A stretch of 64,000 nucleotides of DNA from CAMTUH01 sp947084935 (GTDB lineage: Bacteria; Pseudomonadota; Gammaproteobacteria; Coxiellales; Coxiellaceae). The translations under genes and the position numbers were made by a program. Position 1 is the stretch's first letter. Each line of letters begins with the position of its first letter. This document shows positions 52,033-60,643 of this stretch, one piece after another. The notes beneath the pieces were generated by a model, which did not search any database, was not told where the DNA came from, and saw nothing but the letters and a program-made list of their open reading frames with translations. The stretch spans positions 1 to 64,000 of the forward strand of contig CAMTUH010000009.1 in NCBI GenBank assembly GCA_947084935.1, in the 5' to 3' direction.

Positions 52033-52460
52033 CGCATCCATGTTTGTATAAAATCGTGTGAATCGTGCTTTGAGCGGGTGGATGCACTTCCGGATAAGCC
52101 CTGATTAATTTCTCTCGAATCTTGGGCGCGCCCCAGGTAGGGCGTTCTTTTTTTATTTCTAGGATCGCTTTTTCAAGTTGAAGCGGTAACTGGTTTGCGT
52201 AACGATAGGGCCGTCGACTGCGGTCAGTTAACCCTTCTAGACCACAGTTTTTATATCTATCCCATATTTTATAACCCGTTTTGCGTGAGATATTAAACTC
52301 TCGACACAACATGGCCATTTTCTCTCCGTCCAATAATCGAGCAACAAATTTTAGCTTTTCATCCATTTGATTACACTCCTGCCACGGCATTCTCAGTCTC
52401 CTTCAAATGCCAAAAAGTGTAACCCATGTCTCCGAAATAAAGTGTTACCTATCTCTCAGG
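52001..52460 (-). mobile_element. Remnant of an IS481-like insertion sequence
   Basis: The transposase N-terminus is intact on the minus strand from 52390: helix-turn-helix (LCREFNISRKTGYKIWDRY), GLEGLTDRSRRPYRYANQLP, RPTWGAPKIREKLIRAYP and TIHTILYKHGCVKPRGRRR, then the sequence stops at 52001; the DDE catalytic core is missing. Upstream of the gene, two near-repeats TGTAACCCATGTCTCCG (52418-52434) and TGTTACCTATCTCTC (52443-52457) resemble the outer end of such elements. The deleted side is joined to the 3' end of the effector-like gene. Confidence 0.85.
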
Positions 52461-52553
52461 AAGGACATCAAGTGCTTGTTGAATTTTCCAAACTTCAAGA
52501 AATCGCCCCGTGCTACCTATGTGCTACTTTTGATATTAAAAACCAGTAACATT

Positions 52554-52874
52554 TTAGGCTGCTTTCTTCTTCTCGTTGATGACCAAGCGGGGTCTCATTT
52601 TTAAGAGCGCACAGATGTGTGCAACCGTAGCCAATGTCAAATTAGCCTCACCGCTTTGAATTTTAGAGACTTGGGTTGGACTGATGCTCAAACGTCGCAC
52701 TAATTCATTAAAGCCAATTTTTTCTTCTGTCATGTACTTGGCGACAGCGTTAGAAATGGCTTCTTGCAATGACTCTAAAAATTCGACTTCCAACTGAGCT
52801 ATTTTCTCAATTTCAGCAATTTCGTCTTTATTGAGACGTTTTTCTAAATAGGTTTGAAAACTCTTTACTTTCAT
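52554..52874 (-). CDS. higA: HigA-type antitoxin (XRE family)
   Basis: 106 residues with a helix-turn-helix domain in the C-terminal half (NELVRRLSISPTQVSKIQSGEANLTLATVAHICALLKM). The N-terminal part is acidic and helical. It neutralises the toxin encoded just upstream and represses the pair. It starts 3 nt after the higB stop; toxin-first order is typical of higBA. Confidence 0.9.
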   Translation of the reverse strand: MKVKSFQTYLEKRLNKDEIAEIEKIAQLEVEFLESLQEAISNAVAKYMTEEKIGFNELVRRLSISPTQVSKIQSGEANLTLATVAHICALLKMRPRLVINEKKKAA

Positions 52875-52877
52875 CGG

Positions 52878-53210
52878 TTATACCTCCTCGTTATGGTTCA
52901 GTTCGGCCAGTCGTTGACGTGCTGTTTTAATGTCCCTGGGTTGAGATTTTTTATCCCCCGCATGCAGCAAAACAATATTTTTATCGGGTAAAAACGCATA
53001 ATAAATTCGATAGCCAAATTTCCGCTCTCGAAGCTCGAATAATCCCTTTTTAAGCGAGCTGCTGTGTGGCAGCCTCAGCTGATTACCCGATAGTCCCAAT
53101 AATTTCATTTCACCAGCGACCGACTTAAATTGCTCGTCAGAAAGTGAGTCCAGCCATTTTTCAACGGTGCTTTCGCCTTTGTCGCCACACCAGTATTGAA
53201 TTTTCCACAC
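52878..53210 (-). CDS. higB: HigB-type toxin (RelE/Gp49-like mRNA interferase)
   Basis: 110 residues, GTG start at 53210 after AAAGG. Seen: LDSLSDEQFKSVAGEMKLLGLSGNQLRLPHSSSLKKGLFELRERKFGYRIYYAF, the Gp49/HigB core with the LFELR and RIYY strands, and a basic tail LHAGDKKSQPRDIKTARQR. RelE-fold toxins cut mRNA on the ribosome. A TATAAT on the minus strand (53279-53274) is a good -10. Frame and motifs are intact, so the pair is probably active. Confidence 0.9.
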   Translation of the reverse strand: MWKIQYWCGDKGESTVEKWLDSLSDEQFKSVAGEMKLLGLSGNQLRLPHSSSLKKGLFELRERKFGYRIYYAFLPDKNIVLLHAGDKKSQPRDIKTARQRLAELNHNEEV

Positions 53211-53336
53211 AGGCCTTTCTTGCTGTTTTTTGTCCTTGAATAGGGGATAGGGCGAAAACGACCACTACAGTTAATTATACTACAATAAACAGTAATATAC
53301 CAAGATATATCGATATTAATTATCCCGGAGGCAAAG

Positions 53337-53356
53337 AAAACCCCGCCGAAGCGGGG
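53337..53356 (-). terminator. Rho-independent terminator
   Basis: On the minus strand CCCCGC-TTCG-GCGGGG (53356-53341) followed by TTTTCTTT. It faces away from the RhuM remnant and protects higBA from upstream transcription. Confidence 0.85.
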
Positions 53357-53400
53357 TCGCAGGATGTCATAACGCAGCAGTACAAGTTAGCGCTGCTCGT

Positions 53401-53660
53401 TCAGTCGTTCAAACAACCCCCGCAAGTCCTCCTATTACCTTCTATTTGAACCGTTTCCACAATGGAAACAGTTGCTTTTTTCTCTAATTCACCTTCCTTA
53501 TAAATGTTTTTAAAATGCTTGGAAATAGCCGGCTTTTGTACGCCAAACAAGTCAGCAATTTGTTGTAAATTACCCCAAATCGTGTCCCGCTCCAAATCCC
53601 CGCGAAAGGCAATCTTTCCGCTTGGTAAATGACGGCATTGGGTATCTCTTTACGTTTCAT
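53401..53660 (-). pseudogene. RhuM-family gene remnant
   Basis: The minus-strand frame 53595-53401 encodes RDTIWGNLQQIADLFGVQKPAISKHFKNIYKEGEL followed by KKATVSIVETVQIEGNR, the N-terminal DNA-binding domain of RhuM-type proteins. The expected start (NAVIYQ) is found in another frame from the ATG at 53660, so a frameshift lies near 53628. After EGNR the conserved sequence stops, and a different frame there reads EDLRGLFERLNEQR to a stop, perhaps the 3' end of another lost gene. RhuM proteins are common on pathogenicity islands and near restriction systems. Confidence 0.6.
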
Positions 53661-54012
53661 AAGTAATTAAGAATATATCTACGGAGGAGTGAAGGCAAAC
53701 GCTTTGCTTCATATTTGACCTACATAGCAGCGCTGAGAAAGCAACTTTGCTCCTAAACTAATGTGGGCGATTTGGGGAACAGCAACTGTGCATCACGCTT
53801 CACTAAACTCAACGTCGGACTGCTTGCCCGCCAACAAATAATCTCACCGTCGCTTAAGCGACAATATCACCGATTTCAATATCTCAGGCATCCCCGATAC
53901 ACCACTTCGCCAATTGGCGTCGGCCAGATATCGCGTAAAGCGTTCAACGGTTTCAACGTAGGAAGTTGAGAGGTGGGAAGCCGCTCTTTAAAGGGCGCAG
54001 TTTGATAATTGT
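53661..54012. other. Degenerate intergenic region, 352 bp
   Basis: No intact gene. The minus strand has a short frame reading VERFTRYLADANWRS to about 53850 with a stop, which looks like the tail of a lost gene, family unknown. CGTCGCTTAAGCGAC (53849-53863) is palindromic. It is probably decayed accessory DNA. Confidence 0.45.
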
Positions 54013-54882
54013 CTAATCTACATCTAGCTTTATCCGCACAGGGTTTAAGAAAGAATTCAGAGCGTTCGTAGGAAGAAAAATCACTTTTCTTTCTGAACTT
54101 AAACTAATGTTGTCGGTATTAATGCTTAAAGATTCCAACAAAGCACGCAGTAATTCACATTGACACTCTACATTTTCCTCATCGTCAAAATAAATAGCAG
54201 TAATATCTTCCTGCGTTTCCTCTTTCTCCACTTTTATAACCCCGGTAATACCGCATTCCTTTAAATTTTCAATGGTTTCATTATCTGTTTGACTATTGCC
54301 TTTTTGGTGAAAAGTAGTGTTTATATTAGCACTTATTGAAACAGACTGTTTTTGAGAAGAGACCTCTTCCACTGTTTTAGAAGAAATCCGCTTATCCTCG
54401 CTCGATTGAATTTGCATGAAATTTTTTACTGAACTACATTGCGTGAGTGTCGGCTGTAGAGTTTCAGTAACCCAGGTTAGAGTTTTTTCGGCACCTACTT
54501 TGTGCAAGAAACTCAGCAGAGAACCTTCTTTTGTCTTATCTTGTATTACTGCTTTGAGTTTAAAATCATCATAATCGCGCCACCCCAAGAGGTGATAATG
54601 GGTAACCCTCTGGCCATCATAAGAGCGAACGACATAGGGAACCCTTAGCGTTCCCCCAATGATTCCCCAGGAATCTGGTTTTGCACCTTTTTCTTCCATT
54701 AATTTAAGTTGCAGCATCATAATCATTAAATCAGACACCATTTCAGTCAGTAGCTGTTCTCTGATTTTCCCCATTGGCTCCCAGAAATTTATTCGGTAGT
54801 TAAAGTGGTCCGCACCTTGTTTGTTAACGGCGATCGCTAATTTTTTTTGTGGCTCACTGCCTTGCGCAAATTCTACAAGCAA
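54013..54882 (-). CDS. C-terminal part of a frameshifted hypothetical, candidate effector
   Basis: 289 codons from a TTG at 54882. It begins directly with beta-strand sequence LVEFAQGSEPQKKLAIAVNK that reads on from the end of the preceding frame. A central SKTVEEVSSQKQSVSISANINTTF segment is Ser/Thr rich, and an acidic ITAIYFDDEENVECQC block precedes a hydrophobic C-terminal region. No signal peptide, no known family. It is most simply the second part of one protein of about 411 residues with the frame at 54873-55244; independent translation from TTG is possible but has no evident ribosome-binding site. Confidence 0.55.
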   Translation of the reverse strand: MLVEFAQGSEPQKKLAIAVNKQGADHFNYRINFWEPMGKIREQLLTEMVSDLMIMMLQLKLMEEKGAKPDSWGIIGGTLRVPYVVRSYDGQRVTHYHLLGWRDYDDFKLKAVIQDKTKEGSLLSFLHKVGAEKTLTWVTETLQPTLTQCSSVKNFMQIQSSEDKRISSKTVEEVSSQKQSVSISANINTTFHQKGNSQTDNETIENLKECGITGVIKVEKEETQEDITAIYFDDEENVECQCELLRALLESLSINTDNISLSSERKVIFLPTNALNSFLNPVRIKLDVD

Positions 54883-55244
54883 GAATTTCCACGATCATCG
54901 TTGCTAAAATAAACGTGTAACCCAATCTCATCGGGATTGAAGCCTAATTCCCGTACCAGGTAAGTAGCGACGTCTTTGCCAAATTCCGCTATTGCTCTTT
55001 CTTTCTGCTCTCGAGTTTCCTCAACCATGGCTGTACTTGAAAAAATACGAGAGGATCTCGAGCTATAGGTAGTGCTGCTGATCACCGTACTGGATTTTTG
55101 CGTAGATAATACTGCCGATCCAAAATCAACTTTAGAATCTACTGTATCTTTAAACTTCCCAAACGCAGCAGCTAAAGTTGAGCCTCTTGTTTTTGGTTCC
55201 CGATTTTTATTATCACCCTGCTTTTTGCTACCGTCTCTAGACAT
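54873..55244 (-). CDS. N-terminal part of a frameshifted hypothetical, candidate effector
   Basis: 123 codons from the ATG at 55244. The N-terminus is basic and polar (SKKQGDNKNREPKTRG), followed by a Ser/Thr-rich stretch (about 40-75) and a helical region KERAIAEFGKDVATYLVRELGFNPDEIGLHVYF. It stops at NSCL in TTCTTGCTTGTAG; one more CTTG unit would read through to the frame at 54882. The gene has the best-matching PmrA-type promoter of the window. No family recognised; a translocated effector is an inference. Confidence 0.6.
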   Translation of the reverse strand: MSRDGSKKQGDNKNREPKTRGSTLAAAFGKFKDTVDSKVDFGSAVLSTQKSSTVISSTTYSSRSSRIFSSTAMVEETREQKERAIAEFGKDVATYLVRELGFNPDEIGLHVYFSNDDRGNSCL

Positions 55245-55309
55245 GGGCTAAGCCCTCTTTTTTTAAAATTAAAAATGAATCATATTGTACAGATTCCACC
55301 AAGACCAAG

Positions 55310-55342
55310 AGTGTAACCCAAGTAGCTTAAAACAATATTAAG
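55310..55342 (-). promoter_or_regulatory. PmrA-type tandem box and -10
   Basis: On the minus strand CTTAATATT (55342-55334, identical to the recalled consensus), GT, TTTAAGCTA (55331-55323), 7 nt, TACACT (55315-55310). The gene start is about 66 nt downstream. Confidence 0.7.
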
Positions 55343-55422
55343 GGCATCGCTCGAAATACAAATTCGATTATTTTCCATCAGCGAGAGCGGCAGTGAGGAC
55401 AGGCTGTAGACGAGGACAGGCT

Positions 55423-55512
55423 GTAGGTTGGGCTGAATGAAATGAAGCCCAACAATTAATTCGTTGGGCTTCGCAAGGCTCAGCCCAACCTACGTTTCAG
55501 CCCAACCTACGC
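55423..55512. repeat. GTAGGTTGGGCTGA palindromic repeat
   Basis: Outer arms GTAGGTTGGGCTGA (55423-55436) and TCAGCCCAACCTAC (55480-55493), inner arms GAAGCCCAAC (55444-55453) and GTTGGGCTTC (55463-55472). A further copy of the right arm, TCAGCCCAACCTAC, follows at 55498-55511. A relative of the module also ends the osmC-like gene near 9313-9335. Confidence 0.8.
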
Positions 55513-55572
55513 CCAACGTGCGTGCGCAGAATGACAGGGAAATGAATTTCGAGAGGTGCCTTTAATTTAAAC

Positions 55573-56955
55573 CTAATCACCCAAGGACTTAAGATCACCT
55601 AACACCGTTGGCAATAATTCCGAAACTGTCGGATGAATATGAACAGCATGAGTAATGACCGTATAGGGCTTTTTGCTATACATAACGTCAAGTAAACAAT
55701 GAATTGCTTCATCGCCATTCAATCCTAGTATAGATGCTCCTATTATTTCTTGACTATCGGCGTCTACAAGAATTTTAATAAAGCCTTCCGTTTCGCCTTT
55801 TTCACTCGCCCGGCTAACTCGTGACATCAAACGAGTGCCCTTTAAAATATTTTTACCTGATTTTCGTGCCTCATTTTCTGTCATCCCGATTCGTGCTAAG
55901 GGTGGATCAGTAAAAAGAGCATAGGTAAGAATACGATCATGGATACTGCGAGATTCTTTGCGAAGTAAATTATCCCTAACAATTTCGTAATCATTATATG
56001 AGGTATGCGTGAAAGCTCCTTTGCCGTTACATTCACCCAATGCCCAAATATTCGTTACGGACGTGTGTAATTGTTCATCGACTTTGATAAAACCTCGCTC
56101 ATCCACTTTAACACCGGCTTTATCTAAGCCCAAATCATCTGTATTCGGTCGTCGGCCTACGGCAATTAGCAAATGTGATCCAGCAACCTGTTTCGATTCA
56201 TCTTTACAATCAAGCCCCATGAGAATTTTATCATTTTGTTTTTTTACACTGATACATTCGGCATTTAGACGGATATTGATACCTTCCCGTTGTAAAATAT
56301 CGTAAACCGCTTCTGAAACGTCTTCGTCTTCTCGTGAAATTAATCGAGATGCCTTCTCTACAATAGTGACCTCACTACCAAACCGACGATACATTTGCGC
56401 GAATTCAAGACCAATATAACTTCCACCCACGATGATTAAATGTTCCGGTAAAAAATCCACTTCCATCATACTCGAGTTATCGAAGTAATCTACAAAATCA
56501 AGACCCGTAATGGGTGGAATAAATGCCCTTGCACCCACATTAATAAATATTTTATCGGCTTCCAGTAAATCCTCATTAACGCGAAGGGTATGAGAATCTT
56601 CAAAATAAGCATGACCTTCATACACCTCGCAATTTTTAGTATTGAGCAACCACTTTTTGATACCTTCCTGAGATTTATTTACGATGGCATCTTTGCGAGC
56701 TTTTACTTTTTTCATATCAACAGCAATATCCCCATCGATAATTACACCGTAATCTTCAGCACGGCGTACCAAATGAGCAGCATAAGCATTCGCAATTAAT
56801 GTCTTACTGGGAATACATCCGGTATTTACACAAGTACCACCAAATAACTTTCTTTCAATGATGGCCACTTGCAGACCATGGTTAGCAAGATCAACCGCTA
56901 AAGACGGTCCCGCTTGTCCTGCACCAATGATTATTGCATCATATTTCTTTGTCAT
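55573..56955 (-). CDS. FAD-dependent dihydrolipoamide/mercuric reductase-like oxidoreductase
   Basis: 460 residues. Pyridine nucleotide-disulfide oxidoreductase: FAD motif IIIGAGQAGPSLA (9-21), redox pair GGTCVNTGCIPSK, NAD(P) motif IIVGGSYIGLEFA, ALGECNGKGAFTHTS (FAD ribityl region), and the C-terminal base HIHPTVSELLPT. It looks like the MerA/Lpd branch without the N-terminal heavy-metal domain and without the C-terminal Cys pair of true MerA, so mercury reduction is unlikely. No dehydrogenase complex genes are nearby. GGAGAAG precedes the ATG. Confidence 0.88.
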   Translation of the reverse strand: MTKKYDAIIIGAGQAGPSLAVDLANHGLQVAIIERKLFGGTCVNTGCIPSKTLIANAYAAHLVRRAEDYGVIIDGDIAVDMKKVKARKDAIVNKSQEGIKKWLLNTKNCEVYEGHAYFEDSHTLRVNEDLLEADKIFINVGARAFIPPITGLDFVDYFDNSSMMEVDFLPEHLIIVGGSYIGLEFAQMYRRFGSEVTIVEKASRLISREDEDVSEAVYDILQREGINIRLNAECISVKKQNDKILMGLDCKDESKQVAGSHLLIAVGRRPNTDDLGLDKAGVKVDERGFIKVDEQLHTSVTNIWALGECNGKGAFTHTSYNDYEIVRDNLLRKESRSIHDRILTYALFTDPPLARIGMTENEARKSGKNILKGTRLMSRVSRASEKGETEGFIKILVDADSQEIIGASILGLNGDEAIHCLLDVMYSKKPYTVITHAVHIHPTVSELLPTVLGDLKSLGD

Positions 56956-57070
56956 AGTGATTCTTCTCCAATTTTAAAGTGCCCTACACTATCGGGCTCA
57001 TTTATTGCCGCTATGGACGGGGGTCTAAAAATCATGCATTATAACATTAACATACGAGAAGGAGCGAGTA

Positions 57071-58324
57071 ATGGACATTATGACCTACAAAGTCCGCGGC
57101 GATAAGAAAAATTCCGATTTTTTTAATGAATACCTGTATAAGATTTATGAGCGACGTCAAAACTCAGGAATCGACGATTTGGTAAGCCATATGCGCGCGG
57201 TACTCCTTCAAGTGGATTCTGGAGATGCTATCGACTATCTTGCCAATGAATTGTATGTGATTAGCCCTTACCGACTGGAAGCTGCTTATCAAAACAGCAC
57301 ACACCGTATTTATATTTGCACAATCAGGCCAGAATACCCTTACTTTTTTGTCTTCGAACCCCTCGATAAAAATTATGAAGACTCGTTAACACGCTTTAAT
57401 GCTCTTTATGTAAACTCTCGTGTAAAGCCAAATGCGCGCTACATCGGAGAGATTTATCACAGCCAAGACGTCAATAAAACAAAAAGAATTCTAACGGATC
57501 AAAGCATTATTTTTTCCGATGCATTTAAAACAAAAAATGTTTTTTTCATGAATAAAAATTTCGCTTTTACAAAACCTTCGGATTTTACCTGGAACCGAGT
57601 GGGTTATACATCACTGGATTTTTCTGACCTTAATGCTTTTGAAATGGGCGAAGCTATTTCCTTGTCGCCAACGGATCAATCAAAATTAAAATCTTCAGAG
57701 GAGAAAGTCGCCAGCCGTGATTATCAAAAATTTATTCTCGGCATCGATCACATGGCCACCCGAATTCTAGCCGGCGAGCGCGAAGATGCCATCTTAGAAT
57801 TTCTTACGCTAGTGCCTTATTATTATTGGGGAGCTTACAGCATCGATGACATGAATTCTTCAACAAACGTGGGGCGATTTCCGGATATTAAAGACGATAA
57901 ATTATCCCCCGCGAAAGTATTCACGGCTAATAACACACCAGCCTTCGTCAACTCTTTTAAAAACATGCCCATGCCCACCGAGCAATTCGTCCGGTTATAC
58001 GGGAAGCGCATGCACCACATCGCCCTGGAAGTTATCGACGGTAATTATAACAGCACCGAGAAAAATATCGACCACGTCATTGGCACGTTGATGAGCAAAG
58101 AGTTCAGTTTCCCTTTTATTGCAACTCTTTTTGGTGAATGCAAGGATCATACTCCCGACTTAAAACAAATTTTTTCAAAGACCTCTCCATACTCTGTGCT
58201 GATCACTGAGTTCATTGAGCGCTGCCAAGGATTTGATAATTTCTTTACGAAATCAAATGTCGCTCATTTAACAGCTGCCGCTGGTGAAGAAGAAGATATT
58301 ATTAAGCAATCAGTAGGCGACTAA
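57071..58324 (+). CDS. Divergent HPPD-like (VOC fold) dioxygenase-family protein
   Basis: 417 residues; AAGGAG 7 nt before the ATG. The C-terminal half resembles the catalytic domain of 4-hydroxyphenylpyruvate dioxygenase: GIDHMA (H227), MHHIALEV (H316), then QIFSKTSPYSVLITEFIERCQGFDNFF (E380), which together give the two-His-one-Glu iron triad in the right order. The N-terminal half (1-215) is less recognisable, as in the regulatory VOC repeat of HPPD. The His-to-Glu distance (64) is shorter than in HPPD (about 80), so the substrate probably differs. It is followed after 34 nt by a hybrid histidine kinase gene, implying a shared operon. Confidence 0.65.
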   Translation: MDIMTYKVRGDKKNSDFFNEYLYKIYERRQNSGIDDLVSHMRAVLLQVDSGDAIDYLANELYVISPYRLEAAYQNSTHRIYICTIRPEYPYFFVFEPLDKNYEDSLTRFNALYVNSRVKPNARYIGEIYHSQDVNKTKRILTDQSIIFSDAFKTKNVFFMNKNFAFTKPSDFTWNRVGYTSLDFSDLNAFEMGEAISLSPTDQSKLKSSEEKVASRDYQKFILGIDHMATRILAGEREDAILEFLTLVPYYYWGAYSIDDMNSSTNVGRFPDIKDDKLSPAKVFTANNTPAFVNSFKNMPMPTEQFVRLYGKRMHHIALEVIDGNYNSTEKNIDHVIGTLMSKEFSFPFIATLFGECKDHTPDLKQIFSKTSPYSVLITEFIERCQGFDNFFTKSNVAHLTAAAGEEEDIIKQSVGD

Positions 58325-58358
58325 GGGCTAATGACAGGCTCTAACACAGGAGGTGCTC

Positions 58359-60476
58359 ATGTATGAATTATATGAATTAATACAAAAACTACCTCATTTA
58401 TGTCTCTTGCTGACTCCCGAAGGAAAAATTCTAGAAGCAAGCGACACCTATTTGCAAATGATTAACCTTGCACGTGAGGAAGTCGTTGGTCACACGCTCA
58501 CAGAGCTTTTTCATATCTACCCCACCCTTCCTACGAGAATAGAGGCAGAGGCGTTAGAAACTTCTATCCAAGAAGCTTTGGAACAACATGCAAGTCATAC
58601 CATTGAAGCGCAAACATTGCTCTCTTCTTCGCCTTCATCCTCTCCTACCCATGAAATTATTTATTGGCGGTGTGTTCATATCCCTATCACGAATGAGCAA
58701 GGACAAACACTGTATCTTATCCATGAGTTGACTGACCTTACCGAAACGACAAAGAACAATGTATCATTTACGACTGACCAAAATCGGGAACGATATCGCT
58801 CTATTATCGCTACCGCCAATGACGCATTTATTGCAATTAACCAAGAAGGTAAAATTGTTGAATGGAACCGCCAAGCAGAATTAATTTTTGGTTGGACGTT
58901 TGAAAACATTAAAGATAAAACCATCGAGGAAACCATTATACCCCCTTCATATCGTCAAGCACATCGCCAAGGATTAGCACACTACTTGGAAACGGGTGAG
59001 GGCCCTATCTTGAATAAACGCATTGAATTAACTGCCTTACATTATGATGGCCATGAATTTCCTATTGAGTTAACCGTATGGACACTTAATTCAAATTCAG
59101 GTATTCAGTTCTATGCATTCGTGCATGACATTACTGAGCGCAAACAATTGGCCGTATTTCAGCAAGCAGCAGAACATGAACGCGCTCGCGCTGAAGAAGC
59201 TGAAAAATATAAAATGTATCAAGCGCAATTTACCAATACCATTTGTCACGAAATCCGTAATCCTTTAAGTGCTGTTTTTGGTCATAAAGAATTAATCGAA
59301 GATAAGATGAAGGACCTCCATGCGCTCTTATCCTCTGAGTCTAAAGAAATGCCTTCTTCTATCAAAACCGCTTTTGACACCTTAAGAGAAGAAGTCCAAC
59401 TCTCGCTTGATGCTATTAAGGATTGTGCGGATTATGCCAAATCCGTTACCGATGATGTACTTCAGCTCTCTAAATTAGAAAACTATGATATTATTTTTGA
59501 GAAAGAAATTTTTTATCCCAAAACTGCTATTTTATCAGTTATTCACATCTTTAAGCCGACACTAGAAAAAAAAGGGCTATCCATTGAATTTCAAGCGCCA
59601 ATGGAAGAAATAGTAGTTAAAGGAGATAAGCAGCGCTTCCAAGAAATCGTGATCAACTTAGTATCGAATGCTATTAAATTCACTCAGACAGGAAAAATTA
59701 CGATTACTTTAGATGAAGGAAATACTTCCTCTACGCACACTACCCTTGTATGTTCCGTAAAGGACACAGGCATTGGCTTAACTGCAGAAGAAAAAAATAA
59801 ATTATTTCAGCGTTTTTCCCAAGCCAGCAGTTCTACTTATAAAAGATATGGCGGAAGTGGATTAGGATTGGCGATTTGTAAAAATTTAGTTGAAAAAATG
59901 CAAGGTACCATCGAAGTAGAGAGCGAAAAAGGACAAGGAGCTATCTTCACTTTCACCATATGCTGCGACAGTGTATCCCCTCAAGAAATCCAATCTCAAG
60001 AACAAGTTATTTCGACGCTTACCCAAGCCTCACCTGCCCCTGTTGATATGAGCGATAAGAAAATTTTAATTGTAGAAGATAATGTTTGGATTCAAAAATT
60101 AATTACTGCTTTTTTAAAAGATCGTTATCAATATGAGTTGGCGAGTGACGGCGTTGAAGCAGTTAACATGGCATCACAAGCCCATTACGATTTAATTTTA
60201 ATGGACATTATCATGCCTAATATGGACGGATTCGAAGCTACTCGCCACATACGTGAGCAAGAACAAGCATCGCAGCTTTCAGCCACCTGTATTATCGCTT
60301 TATCAGGTAATGCAGGAAGTGAATTTGAACAAGAAGCTCGCGCTGCTGGCATGGATGATTATTTCGTCAAACCTATTAAAACAAAAGAAGATCTTTATAA
60401 GATAATTGATCGCCATCTTCAACAGACAGAAAATATTTCAGAAGGGGGTGGTAGTATGACCTTCTTCAAAAGGTGA
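58359..60476 (+). CDS. Hybrid sensor histidine kinase (PAS-PAS-HisKA-HATPase-REC)
   Basis: 705 residues from the ATG at 58359 (AGGAGG 5 nt upstream; a GTG two codons earlier is in frame). No membrane helices, so a cytoplasmic sensor. Two PAS domains (about 5-125 and 140-262, the second with the PAC motif AFVHDITERK), coiled linker, phospho-acceptor H297 in CHEIRNPL, ATP-binding domain with NLVSNAIKFT, DTGIGL and GGSGLGLAICK, and a receiver domain (about 570-690) with phospho-Asp D616 in LILMDIIMPNMDG. No output regulator is adjacent. Co-transcription with the HPPD-like gene suggests the two act together. Confidence 0.93.
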   Translation: MYELYELIQKLPHLCLLLTPEGKILEASDTYLQMINLAREEVVGHTLTELFHIYPTLPTRIEAEALETSIQEALEQHASHTIEAQTLLSSSPSSSPTHEIIYWRCVHIPITNEQGQTLYLIHELTDLTETTKNNVSFTTDQNRERYRSIIATANDAFIAINQEGKIVEWNRQAELIFGWTFENIKDKTIEETIIPPSYRQAHRQGLAHYLETGEGPILNKRIELTALHYDGHEFPIELTVWTLNSNSGIQFYAFVHDITERKQLAVFQQAAEHERARAEEAEKYKMYQAQFTNTICHEIRNPLSAVFGHKELIEDKMKDLHALLSSESKEMPSSIKTAFDTLREEVQLSLDAIKDCADYAKSVTDDVLQLSKLENYDIIFEKEIFYPKTAILSVIHIFKPTLEKKGLSIEFQAPMEEIVVKGDKQRFQEIVINLVSNAIKFTQTGKITITLDEGNTSSTHTTLVCSVKDTGIGLTAEEKNKLFQRFSQASSSTYKRYGGSGLGLAICKNLVEKMQGTIEVESEKGQGAIFTFTICCDSVSPQEIQSQEQVISTLTQASPAPVDMSDKKILIVEDNVWIQKLITAFLKDRYQYELASDGVEAVNMASQAHYDLILMDIIMPNMDGFEATRHIREQEQASQLSATCIIALSGNAGSEFEQEARAAGMDDYFVKPIKTKEDLYKIIDRHLQQTENISEGGGSMTFFKR

Positions 60477-60496
60477 ACCCTCTAGATTATAAATCC

Positions 60497-60525
60497 TTGT
60501 ATATTCAAGCCTGGGTGGGTATAAT
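60497..60525 (+). promoter_or_regulatory. rhlE promoter
   Basis: TTGTAT (60497-60502), 17-nt spacer, TATAAT (60520-60525). The start codon is about 112 nt after the predicted start site, leaving a long leader. Confidence 0.65.
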
Positions 60526-60643
60526 GGGTCAAAATCTTAGATGTCCACCGATCAGCGTCTATTTTTTCTTATTAATCATCATATTACCTTCCAGCCTAGA
60601 TCGCGCAACGTAAGATGTTGATTGGCCGGTTTAGGAGAACTAC

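Larger units (their letters stand above)
55245..55572. other. Intergenic region with promoter and repeat
   Basis: Holds the promoter of the gene at 55244 (55310-55342), a palindromic repeat (55423-55493) and a directly repeated CAGCCCAACCTACG (55481-55512). No gene seen. Confidence 0.6.

Noticed and set aside
53763..53969. 68-residue plus-strand frame
   Set aside because: Low-complexity, no ribosome-binding site, and the opposite strand holds what looks like decayed coding sequence.
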